From the NCBI GenBank assembly GCA_024277485.1, contig JAJRVA010000088.1, positions 1 to 16,497 on the forward strand: DNA of 16,497 bases, written 5' to 3'. The notes beneath the pieces were generated by a model. The model did no database searches and was not told the DNA's origin. It saw nothing but the letters and a program-made list of their open reading frames with translations. Shown here piece by piece: positions 7,418 through 16,102 of the stretch. This DNA comes from Deltaproteobacteria bacterium. Lineage in GTDB: Bacteria > Desulfobacterota > Desulfobulbia > Desulfobulbales > Desulfobulbaceae. A program made the translations under genes and the position numbers. How positions within the stretch are numbered: position 1 is the stretch's first letter; each line of letters begins with the position of its first letter.

Positions 7418-10153
7418 TCAGGTAACCCTGTTCAGCTTGACCGCGCATACCTTGGCCTCGGCGATCTTGCTGATGGGGTCCAGGGCATTGTTTGTCAACA
7501 GGTTGGCGGCTGCCTCCTTGTAATGAAAGGGGATAAAGACAACACCCCGGTCTACCCGTTCTCCCAACCGCGCGGACAAGGTTATGCTGCCGCGCCTGGA
7601 GGTGACGGTGACCAGGTCTGCATCCTGAATATACATTTTCCGCGCATCACTTTCATTGATCTCGACAAAGGCCTTTGGGGCAGCGGATTCCAATGCCCTG
7701 GACCTGCGGCTCATGGAGCCTGTATGGTACTGAAAAAGAATGCGCCCGGTGGTAAGGATAAACGGGTACTCGGTATCCGGCAGTTCGTTTGAATCCGTGG
7801 CGAGAATGGACCTGAAGGCTGCCTTGCCGACCGGAAAGGTGTCCCTGAAAAGGTACGGTGTGCCGGGATGGTTCTGGGAAGGGCAGGGCCACTGCAGCCC
7901 GTTGGGTTTCAACCGCTGGTACGTCATCCCCCTGATGCCAGGCCACAGGAGGCCTGCTTCAAGAAAGGCCTGTTCAGGTGTGATAAAACTGTTGTTCACG
8001 TCGTTCTGGTCCGGCACCTTGTACCCCAGGGCCCTGATGCTTTCAAAGACGTGATTAAATCCCATCCGGGCCATGAGATTGTTGATAATCCACAGGTCGT
8101 CCTTGGCCTGGCCCGGGGTGGGGAGGGCCTTTCTGACCAGCTGCACCCGCCGTTCACTGTTGGTGAAGGTGCCGTCCTTTTCCGCAAACGACGCGGCCGG
8201 CAGGACCACGTCCGCAAGTTCAGCCGTTTCGGTGAGGAAGATGTCCTGCACCACCAGGAAGTCGAGACTGGTGAATGCCTCAAGGGTGTGGGACGTGTTG
8301 GGATCGCTCATGACCGGGTTTTCGCCCATCACGTACATCCCTTTCAAGCGGCCTTCGATCATGGCCGGGATCATCTCCGAGGCGGTCAGTCCTACCTGGT
8401 CGGGCAGGGGTTTGCCCCACACATCCTCAAACCTGCTTCTTGCCTCGGGATCGGTAACACTCTGGTAGCCTGGAAAGACATTGGGAGAACAGCCCATGTC
8501 GCAGCATCCCTGGACGTTGTTCTGTCCTCTCAAAGGATTGATGCCGGTAGATTCGCGGCCCAGGTTGCCGGTGAGCATGGCCAGGTTGGCAAGGGAAAAG
8601 ACATTGTTTGTGCCCATGGAGTGCTGGGTAATACCCATGGTGTAATAAATGCCGGACCGGTCCGCCTTGCCGTAAATCCTGGCTGCCTCGATGATGTCCT
8701 CCTTCGGCACGCCGGTTATTTTCTCGCCATGTTCCGGAGTAAAACCCTTCAGGTTGTCCTTGAAGGTGTCAAAGTCAGTGGTCCGCTCGGCAATGAATTC
8801 CCTGTCTTCAAGACCCTGCTCCAGGATGACGTGCATGATGGTGTTGATCAGCGTAATATCAGTGCCGGGACGATGCCGCAGCCAGAGATGGGCAAACTTG
8901 ACCAGGGGGATTTTCCGCGGGTCAGCGACTATCAGCTTTGCTCCGTTGCGCACTGCCTGTTTCATGCGCAGGGCTATGATGGGATGATTTTCGGTGGTAT
9001 TGGAGCCGATCACGAAAAGGGCTTCCGCCCTTTCGATTTCAGCCACGGAGTTGCTCATGGCGCCGGATCCGAAAACTGCGGCCAGACCGGCCACGGTTGC
9101 GCTGTGTCAGTAACGGGCGCAGTGGTCGACATTGTTGGTGCCGATCACCACCCGGAAAAATTTCTGGAACAGATAATTTTCTTCGTTCGTGCATCGGGCC
9201 GAAGCCAGTCCGGACAGGGCGTCAGGGCCGGACTCCACCTTGATGGCGGTAAATTTTTCAGCGATGAGTTCAAAGGCGTCTTCCCATGCTGCCGGTTCAA
9301 GCTTGCCGCCCTTTTCACGCCTGATAAGAGGGGTTTTCAACCGGTCGGGGTGATTGATGAACTCGTACCCGAACCTGCCCTTGGCGCAGAGCCAGCCCTG
9401 GTTGTGACTGTTCTGTTTTGATGACACGCGGACAACCTTGTCGCGCACGGTATGCAGGGTAATGTTGCAGCCGCAGCCGCAGTAGGAGCAGACCGTATCG
9501 GTCATCTTGACGTCTTTCTGCCTGCCTTCACCCGCCCAGACCTTGCCGGTTAGGGCGCCGGTGGGGCAGATGGCCACGCACTGGCCGCAGAATTCGCAGT
9601 CCAGGTCCTTTTCATACGGCGGACTGACCATGGCGTTGAATCCGCGGTAGGCAAAGTCGATGGCATTGACTCCCTGTACCTCGTCACAGACTCGTACGCA
9701 CAGCCCGCAGAGGATGCATTTGTTCATCTCCCGCTTGATAAAGGGGTTGTTGTCAGCCCGGCTGTGATCACGTTGTTCTCCGGTAAACCTGTTTAAACGG
9801 AGTTTGTAAAAATAGGCCTGCTCCTGGAGGGTGCAGTCTCCGGCACGTTCACAGACCATGCAGTCGTTGGGATGGTCGGAAAGCAGGAGTTCGATGATGG
9901 TACGACGCAGTCTGTACAGTCGCTTGCTGTCAGTGGTAACGACCATGCCTTCCGTTGCAGGGGTGGTGCACGACGTAACCGGCTTGGGCATGCCTTCAAT
10001 GTCGACAATACAGAGACGGCAGCCTCCATAGGGTTTCAAGCGCGGATCGTAGCACAGAGTCGGAATATCGATTTCAAGTATTTTTGCAGCTTCCAGGACA
10101 GTGGTTCCTTCAAAAACACTGACATCCTTTCCATCAATGGTAAGACTGATCAT
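7418..10153 (-). CDS. fdhA: selenocysteine-containing formate dehydrogenase catalytic subunit (NAD-linked type), UGA at codon 349 read as Sec
   Basis: A 911-residue molybdo/tungstopterin enzyme that oxidises formate or reduces CO2 in the cytoplasm. The N-terminal NuoG-like part has a [2Fe-2S] site (C34, C45, C48, C62), a His/Cys 4Fe-4S site (H94, C98, C101, C107) and two ferredoxin clusters (C146/149/152/156 and C186/189/192/196). The catalytic part has its own 4Fe-4S site (C222, C225, C229, C256) and the active-site segment VDHCARY-U-HSATVAG. The UGA at 9107-9109 is codon 349. The frame is otherwise open to the TGA at 7418, and the residue falls where the family has Sec or Cys. The C-terminal 120 residues form the dinucleotide-binding domain (ILTTGRILFQYHTGSMSRRS). 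It is the third gene of the operon after the NuoE- and NuoF-like subunits, 67 bases downstream. Automated calling would split it into two genes. Confidence 0.95.
9078..9109 (-). promoter_or_regulatory. selenocysteine UGA codon and bacterial SECIS-like hairpin in fdhA
   Basis: Reading the minus strand, UGA (9109-9107) is followed after 12 bases by the stem GUGGCC, the loop GGUCU and the stem GGCCGC (9094-9078). The stem can extend outward by AAC/GUU across one mismatch. Numbering from the base after UGA, the apical G19-G20-U21-C22-U23-G24 has the same identity and position as in the E. coli fdhF SECIS, which binds SelB. This supports Sec insertion rather than termination. Confidence 0.85.
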
Positions 10154-10184
10154 TATCCGTTACCCCCGGGTAAGTTATTCTTAG

Positions 10185-10220
10185 CCTTCTACCTGCACCT
10201 TCCACCTTCAACCTTCCACC
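10185..10220 (-). repeat. imperfect 7-bp purine-rich tandem repeat between the NuoF-like gene and fdhA
   Basis: Directly after the NuoF-like stop codon the minus strand reads GGTGGAA, GGTTGAA, GGTGGAA, GGTGCAG, then GTAGAAGG. The units are Shine-Dalgarno-like but lie about 30 bases or more from the fdhA start. A palindrome TTACCC-CC-GGGTAA (10160-10173) follows close to the fdhA start. Confidence 0.5.
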
Positions 10221-11999
10221 CTATTCCTTAAGAACCGCCTTGAACTTGCACACATCATAACAGGCCCCGCACTTGATGCATGCCGAGGTGTCAATGCGAT
10301 GCGGCGACTTGGGCTTGCCGTCGGCCGCGCCGGTGGGGCAGGCCTTTTTGCACATGCCGCAACCGACGCAGAGGTCTTCACGGATGAAAAAGGTCAGGAG
10401 CTTGCGGCAGACCTTGGCCGGGCAGTACTTGTCATTGATATGGGCCTCATACTCATGCCGGAAATATTTTATGGTGCTGAGCACAGGGTTGGGCGCGGAC
10501 ATGCCCAGGCCGCACAGGCTGGTGTCCTTGACATCATTGGCCAGGTTCAGCAAAAGGTCGATATCACCTTTTTTACCTTCGCCGTTGGTTATCCTGGTCA
10601 GGATCTCCAGCAAACGCTTGGTGCCCAGGCGGCAGGGTGTGCATTTACCGCAGGACTCCGCCTGGGTGAATTCAAGAAAAAACCGGGCAATGTTGACCAT
10701 GCAGTCAGACTCGTCCAGCACCACCATGCCGCCGGAGCCCATCATGGAACCTACCTTGAGCAGGTTGTTGTAGTCCATCTCAAGATCGATGTGCTGCTGG
10801 GGAATACACCCGCCGGACGGTCCGCCTGTCTGGACCGCCTTAAGCAGCCGGCCGCCTTCGATGCCGCCGCCGATATCAAAGATGATGTCCCGCAGGGGGA
10901 TCCCCATGGGAACCTCAATCAGCCCGGTGTTTCGTATCTTGCCGGTCAGGGCGAAAACCTTGGTCCCCTTGCTGGTCTCGCAGCCGATGGACGCATACCA
11001 GTCCGGCCCCTTGTTGATAATGGGGGGGAGGTTGGCCCATGTCTCGACGTTATTGATAATGGTCGGCTTGCCCCAGAGTCCCTTTTCCGCCGGATAGGGC
11101 GGCTTGGCGCGCGGCATTCCCCGCTCGCCCTCGATGGAGGCTATCAGGGCGGTTTCCTCGCCGCAGACAAAGGCCCCGGCGCCCAATTTCACCTTGATGT
11201 CAAAATCAAATGGTGATCCATTGATGGATTTGCCCAGGAATCCCTTTTCCCGGGCCTGGTCAAGGGCCAGCTTCAACCGCTCGACAGCCAGCGGATATTC
11301 AGCCCGTATATAGACATAGCCCAGCGGCGAGCCGATGGCATAGGCGCCGATACACATGCCTTCGATAACAGAGTGGGGGTTGCCCTCGATGACCGACCTG
11401 TCCATGAAGGCCCCGGGGTCTCCTTCGTCGGCATTGCATATAATATACTTGGGGTCGGCCTCCTTGGTGGCACAGAGTTCCCACTTGAGCCCGGTGGGGA
11501 AGCCGGCCCCGCCTCTGCCCCGCAGGCCGGACTTTTTAACGCACTCTATGACATCGCTGGGAGACATCTCGGCAAGAACCGTGGCAATGCCCCTGTAGCC
11601 GCCCACATCGATATAGGCCTGGATGTCCTCCGGGTCGATTTTGCCGCAGTCGGCCAGGACGATTTTTTTCTGCAGGTCGTGGAACCTGTGGTAATCATCA
11701 CCGACCATCCACTCCTCGACCGGGGTGCTGCCGGCTATATGTTCCTCGACCAGGCGGGGTACCATGTCCGGCTTGATGTACTGGTAGGTCGTGCGTTCAC
11801 CATCTATGGTAATGTCCACCAGCACATCCCGGGCGCAGAAACCGCGGCAGCCGACCTGGTGCACGGCGCAATGTTCCTTGACCTGCCCGCTGATACCGGC
11901 GCTGTCCATCTGTTCCCGGAAGGCGGCAAGGACCTCGTCGGCGCCACCGGCGATTCCGCCCGTGCCCATGCATACATTCACTGTAATTTCTTTATTCAC
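10221..11999 (-). CDS. nuoF: NuoF/HydB-like FMN, NAD(P)-binding diaphorase subunit of the formate dehydrogenase
   Basis: A 592-residue flavoprotein that exchanges electrons between NAD(P)H and the iron-sulfur chain of FdhA. The domains in order are: an N-terminal thioredoxin-like [2Fe-2S] module (Cys10, 44, 51 and 55 as candidate ligands); the FMN/NAD core with GLRGRGGAGFPTG (158-170), CNADEGDPGAF (188-198) and GAGAFVCGEETALIASIEG (273-291); the NuoF 4Fe-4S site SCGKCTPC (449-456) with Cys496; and a C-terminal pair of 4Fe-4S clusters (C544/547/550/554 and C574/577/580/584). This extended form is the HydB type found with bifurcating hydrogenases and NAD-linked formate dehydrogenases rather than complex I. 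The start is GTG at 11999, overlapping the end of the NuoE-like gene by 8 bases. The symbol is given by family only. Confidence 0.92.
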   Translation of the reverse strand: MNKEITVNVCMGTGGIAGGADEVLAAFREQMDSAGISGQVKEHCAVHQVGCRGFCARDVLVDITIDGERTTYQYIKPDMVPRLVEEHIAGSTPVEEWMVGDDYHRFHDLQKKIVLADCGKIDPEDIQAYIDVGGYRGIATVLAEMSPSDVIECVKKSGLRGRGGAGFPTGLKWELCATKEADPKYIICNADEGDPGAFMDRSVIEGNPHSVIEGMCIGAYAIGSPLGYVYIRAEYPLAVERLKLALDQAREKGFLGKSINGSPFDFDIKVKLGAGAFVCGEETALIASIEGERGMPRAKPPYPAEKGLWGKPTIINNVETWANLPPIINKGPDWYASIGCETSKGTKVFALTGKIRNTGLIEVPMGIPLRDIIFDIGGGIEGGRLLKAVQTGGPSGGCIPQQHIDLEMDYNNLLKVGSMMGSGGMVVLDESDCMVNIARFFLEFTQAESCGKCTPCRLGTKRLLEILTRITNGEGKKGDIDLLLNLANDVKDTSLCGLGMSAPNPVLSTIKYFRHEYEAHINDKYCPAKVCRKLLTFFIREDLCVGCGMCKKACPTGAADGKPKSPHRIDTSACIKCGACYDVCKFKAVLKE

Positions 12000-12471
12000 T
12001 TTCCTGTTCCCTGCATTTTTTGAGCTGCCTGGCCATTTTTTCCGGGGACATCATGCCGTGCACCTTCTGGTTGATGACGATCACCGGTGCAATACTGCAG
12101 GCGCCGATACAGTTGACTTTCTCCAGGGTGAACATTCCGTCCCGTGTTGTGTCCTGGTCCTGGCGCAGTTTCAGTTCATCGGTTATTCGTGAGATGATCC
12201 GCTGGGATCCCTTGACATGGCAGACAGTACCGCAGCAGGCGGTAACAATATTTTTGCCCCTGGGTTTTCGGTGAAACTGGGTGTAAAAGGTGAGTATGCC
12301 GAAAAACATGCTTTCGGCTATCCCGGTTCGGCGGGCGATCCAGTTGACGGCCTCCTCGGGGATATACCCGAATTCCGTCTGTATATCCTGCAGGATCGAT
12401 ACGGCATTGCCGTCGTGTTGGATATACCGTGCAAGAACGGATTCGAGTTTTTGAGCAGTTGGCTCATCCAT
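11992..12471 (-). CDS. nuoE: NuoE/HydC-like [2Fe-2S] subunit of the formate dehydrogenase
   Basis: A 159-residue thioredoxin-like ferredoxin subunit. The helical N-terminal part (about 1-65, with GYIPEEAVNWIARRTGI and FFGILTFYTQF) is followed by the cluster motif C79-x4-C84 (CCGTVCHVKG) and C121-x3-C125 (NCIGACS), the four expected ligands. It passes electrons within the NuoF-like diaphorase unit. It is the first gene of the fdh operon. The ATG at 12471 is supported by GGGAGGA a few bases upstream. The stop overlaps the next gene by 8 bases, consistent with coupled translation and equal stoichiometry. The lack of NuoG-N or membrane subunits next to it excludes complex I. Confidence 0.93.
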   Translation of the reverse strand: MDEPTAQKLESVLARYIQHDGNAVSILQDIQTEFGYIPEEAVNWIARRTGIAESMFFGILTFYTQFHRKPRGKNIVTACCGTVCHVKGSQRIISRITDELKLRQDQDTTRDGMFTLEKVNCIGACSIAPVIVINQKVHGMMSPEKMARQLKKCREQESE

Positions 12472-12801
12472 GCAGCATCCTCCCTCTTTACCTGGTGAGT
12501 ATTGGAGTGTGGCTCTGTCCGGTTGGTATCTGTTTATGGCGGAAATCAGGGGTTGATGGAAAACAGCATTCTTTTTTCTACACTACTGCCGTAGCTCTTT
12601 CTCTTTATATCACACCGGCGCATGCATTGTTAAGAAATAAAAAGGGCTTTGTGCGGGAACCAGGACAATAAACAAAGAAAAATTTTCCTCTGGAAAATGT
12701 TTATGGTTGTATCCTTTTTCCTCCTCGCATAAAATAACATAATATTATTCACATTGCTGCATGCTGCCTGACAGTGTTAACTTCACCGGAGTGTGAACCC
12801 T
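12472..12801. promoter_or_regulatory. 330-bp divergent intergenic region between the fdh operon and the ASKHA activator gene
   Basis: No gene-like reading frame is supported here. The region is much more AT-rich than its flanks (notably 12660-12760) and must hold the promoters of both divergent units. Its main structure is the inverted repeat at 12668-12704. I could not assign a convincing -35/-10 pair, and I saw no clear sigma-54 element. Confidence 0.6.
12668..12704. repeat. inverted repeat in the fdh/activator divergent promoter region
   Basis: The inner arms ATTTTCC (12682-12688) and GGAAAAT (12692-12698) flank TCT. The outer arms ATAAAC (12668-12673) and GTTTAT (12699-12704) are also complementary, with 8 unpaired bases on the left side only. 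It could be a regulator site or an RNA hairpin. Confidence 0.5.
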
Positions 12802-14766
12802 ATGACCCCATTGCACCTGATCACTTTTCTGCCTTCCGGCCGCCAGGTACGGGTCGAGTACGGCACAACCGTCATCCGGGCTGCCCGGGCTGCCGGTCTG
12901 CATATCAATGCCTCCTGCGGCGGTACAGGCGTGTGCGGCAAATGCCGGATCCGGATTGAGGATGGCACGGTTGATGGAGGCCTTTCCGAAAAACTTTCCA
13001 ACGATGACGCGGAGCAGGGCATCCGCCAGGCATGCACGGCTGAGATAACCGGTGATCTCACGGTCCGGATAGAGGATACTGCCGGGCTGAAAGGAGGGCA
13101 GCTTTCCACCGACGTTCCGGAACGCCACCGCGCCGCACTGCATATTTTCGACATTGACGAGCTGCAGGAAGAGGGAATCTTCATCCCGCCGGTGGAGAAG
13201 TTTTTCCTGGAACTGCCCAAGCCAGATATGAATGACCGCCAGGCCGATGCCGGCCGTCTGCTTCGGGCCATGGATGAACAGTACAACGAGCGGCATATAC
13301 ATATCAGTCATTACATGCTCAAGCAGTTGCGCAGGGTCCTGCGCGAAGATGATTTCAAGGTAACCGTTACCCTGGCCCGGCCGGTCAACAAGCGGTTCCG
13401 GTCCATGCTGCAGAATCTCCAGTCCGGCAACTGGTCGGAGCGCAACTACGGTATTGCCGTTGATATCGGCACCACCACGGTCAACGGTCAGCTTATCGAC
13501 AAGCAGACCGGCAGGATCCTTTCCGAGGCAAGTCATTACAACCGGCAGATAAGTTACGGCGAGGACGTGATTACCCGCATGATTCATGCGGAAAAACCTG
13601 AAGGCCTGCGCCAGATGCACGAGCTGGTAACCGAGAGCATCAACAGCATCATCGACTGCATGCTGCAGCAGCAGAACATCGGCGCAGATGAAATCACCTC
13701 AATCACCCTTGCCGCCAACACCGCCATGACCCATCTTTTCCTGGAGCTTGAGCCGCATAATATCCGCCGCACCCCGTATGTTCCAGTCTCCACCATGTTT
13801 CCGCCCATCCGTGTTACAGACCTGGGGCTGCATCTCGGCGGCCACTGCAGGGCGCTTCTCTATCCGTCGGTTTCCAGTTACGTGGGTGGTGATATCGTGG
13901 CCGGCGTCATGGGTTCGGGCATGTACCGGACCGATAAGCTGACCCTGTTTATCGATGTGGGCACCAACGCTGAAATCGTTGTCGGCAACCGGGAATGGCT
14001 TGCCTGCGCAGCATGTTCGGCCGGTCCTGCCTTTGAAGGCGGCGGCATCCGGAACGGCATGCGTGCCGGGGCAGGGGCAATCGATGACTTCAGCCTGGAC
14101 CCTGCTTCCCTGGAACCCATGATCATGACCATCAAGTCCAAACCGGCGGTCGGCATCTGCGGTTCCGGTCTTTTGATCATCATAGCCACCCTGTACGAGT
14201 GCGGCGTGATCGACCAGAGCGGCCACTATAACCGTGACCTGGATACGGACCGTATCCGCGAGGGGCGGAGCGGCTACGAATATGTCCTGGTCTGGTCCAC
14301 GGAATCCGGCATAGAGCGGGACATTGTTCTGACCGAAGTGGACATTGACAACTTTATCCGTGCCAAGGGCGCCATCTATGCCGGCCTGACAACATTGCTG
14401 CACGAGGTGGGACTGACTGCAGGCGACCTGGAGCAGGTAATCCTGGCCGGTGCGTTCGGGTCGTATATCGACCTGGACAGCGCCATGACCGTGGGCCTGC
14501 TGCCGGAGGTCGACCCGGAAAAATGTCTGTACGTGGGCAACGGATCTCTCATGGGATGCAGGATGAGCGAGCTCAGCAACCACATCCGCCGTGACGTGGT
14601 CAAGACCATGCAGATGATGACCAGTTTTGAACTCTCCGACGTCCCGTCATACAAGGACCAGTACGTTGCCTCTCTCTTCCTGCCCCACACCGATGAATCT
14701 CTCTTTCCCCTTGCCAACAAACGGCGACAGGCCACGATGAAACAGGCAACGGCAGTGGAAACCTGA
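12802..14766 (+). CDS. [2Fe-2S] ferredoxin-ASKHA protein, RACo-like reductive activator of corrinoid proteins (DUF4445 family)
   Basis: A 654-residue soluble protein. The N-terminal plant-type ferredoxin domain has C39-x5-C45-x2-C48 and C78 as [2Fe-2S] ligands. A linker of about 100 residues leads to a large ASKHA ATPase-fold region with DIGTTT (221-226), DVGTNAE (385-391), CSAGPAFEGGGI (405-416) and LAGAFGSYIDLDSAMTVGLLP near residue 550. Relatives such as RACo use ATP to drive re-reduction of inactive Co(II) corrinoid proteins in the Wood-Ljungdahl and methyltransfer pathways. The corrinoid partner is not in this window. The frame is open to a GTG at 12793, but GGAG at 12788-12791 is spaced properly only for the ATG at 12802. 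It is divergent from the fdh operon and followed by an exported protein 13 bases downstream. Confidence 0.85.
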   Translation: MTPLHLITFLPSGRQVRVEYGTTVIRAARAAGLHINASCGGTGVCGKCRIRIEDGTVDGGLSEKLSNDDAEQGIRQACTAEITGDLTVRIEDTAGLKGGQLSTDVPERHRAALHIFDIDELQEEGIFIPPVEKFFLELPKPDMNDRQADAGRLLRAMDEQYNERHIHISHYMLKQLRRVLREDDFKVTVTLARPVNKRFRSMLQNLQSGNWSERNYGIAVDIGTTTVNGQLIDKQTGRILSEASHYNRQISYGEDVITRMIHAEKPEGLRQMHELVTESINSIIDCMLQQQNIGADEITSITLAANTAMTHLFLELEPHNIRRTPYVPVSTMFPPIRVTDLGLHLGGHCRALLYPSVSSYVGGDIVAGVMGSGMYRTDKLTLFIDVGTNAEIVVGNREWLACAACSAGPAFEGGGIRNGMRAGAGAIDDFSLDPASLEPMIMTIKSKPAVGICGSGLLIIIATLYECGVIDQSGHYNRDLDTDRIREGRSGYEYVLVWSTESGIERDIVLTEVDIDNFIRAKGAIYAGLTTLLHEVGLTAGDLEQVILAGAFGSYIDLDSAMTVGLLPEVDPEKCLYVGNGSLMGCRMSELSNHIRRDVVKTMQMMTSFELSDVPSYKDQYVASLFLPHTDESLFPLANKRRQATMKQATAVET

Positions 14767-14779
14767 AAGGGGCATAAAC

Positions 14780-15547
14780 ATGTTTTCACGTATCCTTTTT
14801 CTTCTGTCCCTGGTTCTGGTCACCCAGACCGCGGCAGCGGCGCCGGTTATCTTCTTTGACCAGGGCCATGGCCAGCAGTTTCTGGCCGAGGCTGACAACC
14901 CCCTTGATCTTTCCGGGCTCGCCCGCATCTTTGCGGGTCATGGCGGAGTCATCAGGACCGGTACAAAACCCCTGGACGAAACGCTTTTAAGCGATGTGGA
15001 CGTGCTCATTATTGCCGGGCCGTTTCAACCCGTACGGGAAGATGAGGTGAGCGCCATCATGGAACTTGTCCGCCGGGGCGGCAGGCTCGCAATCATGGCC
15101 CATATCTCCACGCCGCTCAACGAACTGCTTGCCGGACTGGGTATCAGTATTTCCTCGCATCCGGTCTCGGAACGGGAAAACATACTCGGCACAGATGCCA
15201 GGCATTTCAAACTCACGCGACTCGCACCCCATCCCCTGACCTCGGGCCTTGCCGCCATAAATATATACGGCGGCTGGGCTCTCCTGGACAGGAGGGGGGA
15301 CTTGACCCCCATCGCCGCGACAGGAAACCGGGCCTGGGTCGACCTCAACGGCGATTCCACGCCGGGCCCCAAAGACGCGGTGCAGCAGTTTTCCATGATC
15401 CTGGCAGGCAAGGTCGGCAGAGGGGATTTTGTTGTTTTCGGCGACGATGCCATCTTCCAGAACCGGTTTCTGCTGGGTTCCAACCGTATCCTTGCCGAAA
15501 ACCTCGCCCGGTGGTTCATCGATGATGCCGGGGGAGAGTTGATCTGA
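14780..15547 (+). CDS. exported protein with a DUF4350/class I glutamine-amidotransferase-like fold, unknown function
   Basis: A 255-residue protein with a clear signal peptide (residues 1-21, hydrophobic core LFLLSLVLV, cleavage near AAA-AP), so it is probably periplasmic. The mature part begins VIFFDQGHGQQFL, then DVDVLIIAGPFQP (72-84) and LVRRGGRLAIMAHIS (97-110), the alternating strand/helix pattern of DUF4350-type proteins. A late segment, GDFVVFGDDAIFQNRFLLGSNR (215-236), also fits that family. No catalytic residues can be assigned. AAGGGG about 8 bases before the ATG supports the start, and it is cotranscribed with the ASKHA gene. Why an exported protein accompanies a cytoplasmic activator is not clear. 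Confidence 0.7.
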   Translation: MFSRILFLLSLVLVTQTAAAAPVIFFDQGHGQQFLAEADNPLDLSGLARIFAGHGGVIRTGTKPLDETLLSDVDVLIIAGPFQPVREDEVSAIMELVRRGGRLAIMAHISTPLNELLAGLGISISSHPVSERENILGTDARHFKLTRLAPHPLTSGLAAINIYGGWALLDRRGDLTPIAATGNRAWVDLNGDSTPGPKDAVQQFSMILAGKVGRGDFVVFGDDAIFQNRFLLGSNRILAENLARWFIDDAGGELI

Positions 15548-15663
15548 ACCGGCAGTACATGCAGCTCAACCTTTTTTCAGTATTGGTCAGGAATTTAACT
15601 GACTGAAATGGCAAAGTAAAATGAGATGGTGAGTCTGCACGGGACATTGGGATAAGTTCTCGT
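15548..15663. other. intergenic segment after the exported-protein gene
   Basis: No gene is supported. A bipartite hairpin is possible at 15576-15607 (TTCAGT with ACTGAA outside, CAG with CTG inside). It lacks a T-run after the stem, so a terminator role is only a possibility. Confidence 0.3.
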
Positions 15664-15965
15664 ATGGTTGGAGTGTTGCGTTTCACAGACATTTACGATC
15701 AGGCAATTTTTGTTTTTCTTACCATGGCGCGAACGCAGTTTTTTTATGATGTGAACAAGCGAATGGGAAGATTTATGATGAATGGCCTGTTGCTGGATGC
15801 CGGGTTCCCCGTCATCAACCTTCCCGCCAGTCGTCAACTGGAGTTCAATCGACTGATGATGGATTTCTACGCATCAGGAGAACAGCAGCCGATGAACACG
15901 TTTTCCGCTCCTGCCTTGATGAACGTGTTGTAAAAATCATGCTCGAAGATCAGCGGCAATCTTGA
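15664..15965 (+). pseudogene. remnant of a Fic-domain protein, truncated at the 5' end and frameshifted
   Basis: The translated segment shows the C-terminal half of a Fic domain: IYDQAIFVFLTMARTQ, then FFYDVNKRMGRFMMNG (motif region), then INLPASRQLEFNRLMMDFY. The usual Fic motif HPFxDGNGR reads QFFYDVNKR here, with Gln for the catalytic His and Val for the first Gly, although some Fic subfamilies carry Gln there. Upstream Fic sequence is missing and the frame is closed at 15622-15624. After MNTF at about 15904 the frame continues as nonsense, while the frame one base behind reads RSCLDERVVKIM, a natural continuation, ending with TGA at 15963-15965. Loss of one T from the TTTT run explains the shift. 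Confidence 0.75.
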
Positions 15966-16102
15966 GTCATCAAGAATTGCAGTATGTTCCACCATCAGGC
16001 ACTTAGAATCACGTCCTGCCGGCAAATCCTTCTTTTTCGTTCCCCTCAGCACCCTCGGTCAGGAAATAATTGCCCAACTGAAGCACATTTGGTGTGTTTT
16101 TC

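Noticed and set aside
7868..9421. Open plus-strand frame of 517 codons
   Set aside because: It lies entirely antisense to the strongly supported fdhA gene, has no ribosome-binding site or recognisable domain, and reflects codon bias of the real gene.
10299..11216. Open plus-strand frame of 305 codons
   Set aside because: Antisense shadow of the NuoF-like gene, with no family features.
11992..12471. Complex I (NADH dehydrogenase) locus
   Set aside because: NuoE- and NuoF-like genes are present, but followed by formate dehydrogenase and with no membrane Nuo subunits. The NuoF-like protein has HydB-type extensions.
12745..13620. Open minus-strand frame of 291 codons
   Set aside because: Antisense to the ferredoxin/ASKHA gene, whose motifs are unambiguous.
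15867..16052. Minus-strand 61-codon frame over the Fic remnant
   Set aside because: Overlaps the recognisable Fic sequence on the other strand and has no ribosome-binding site or motif.
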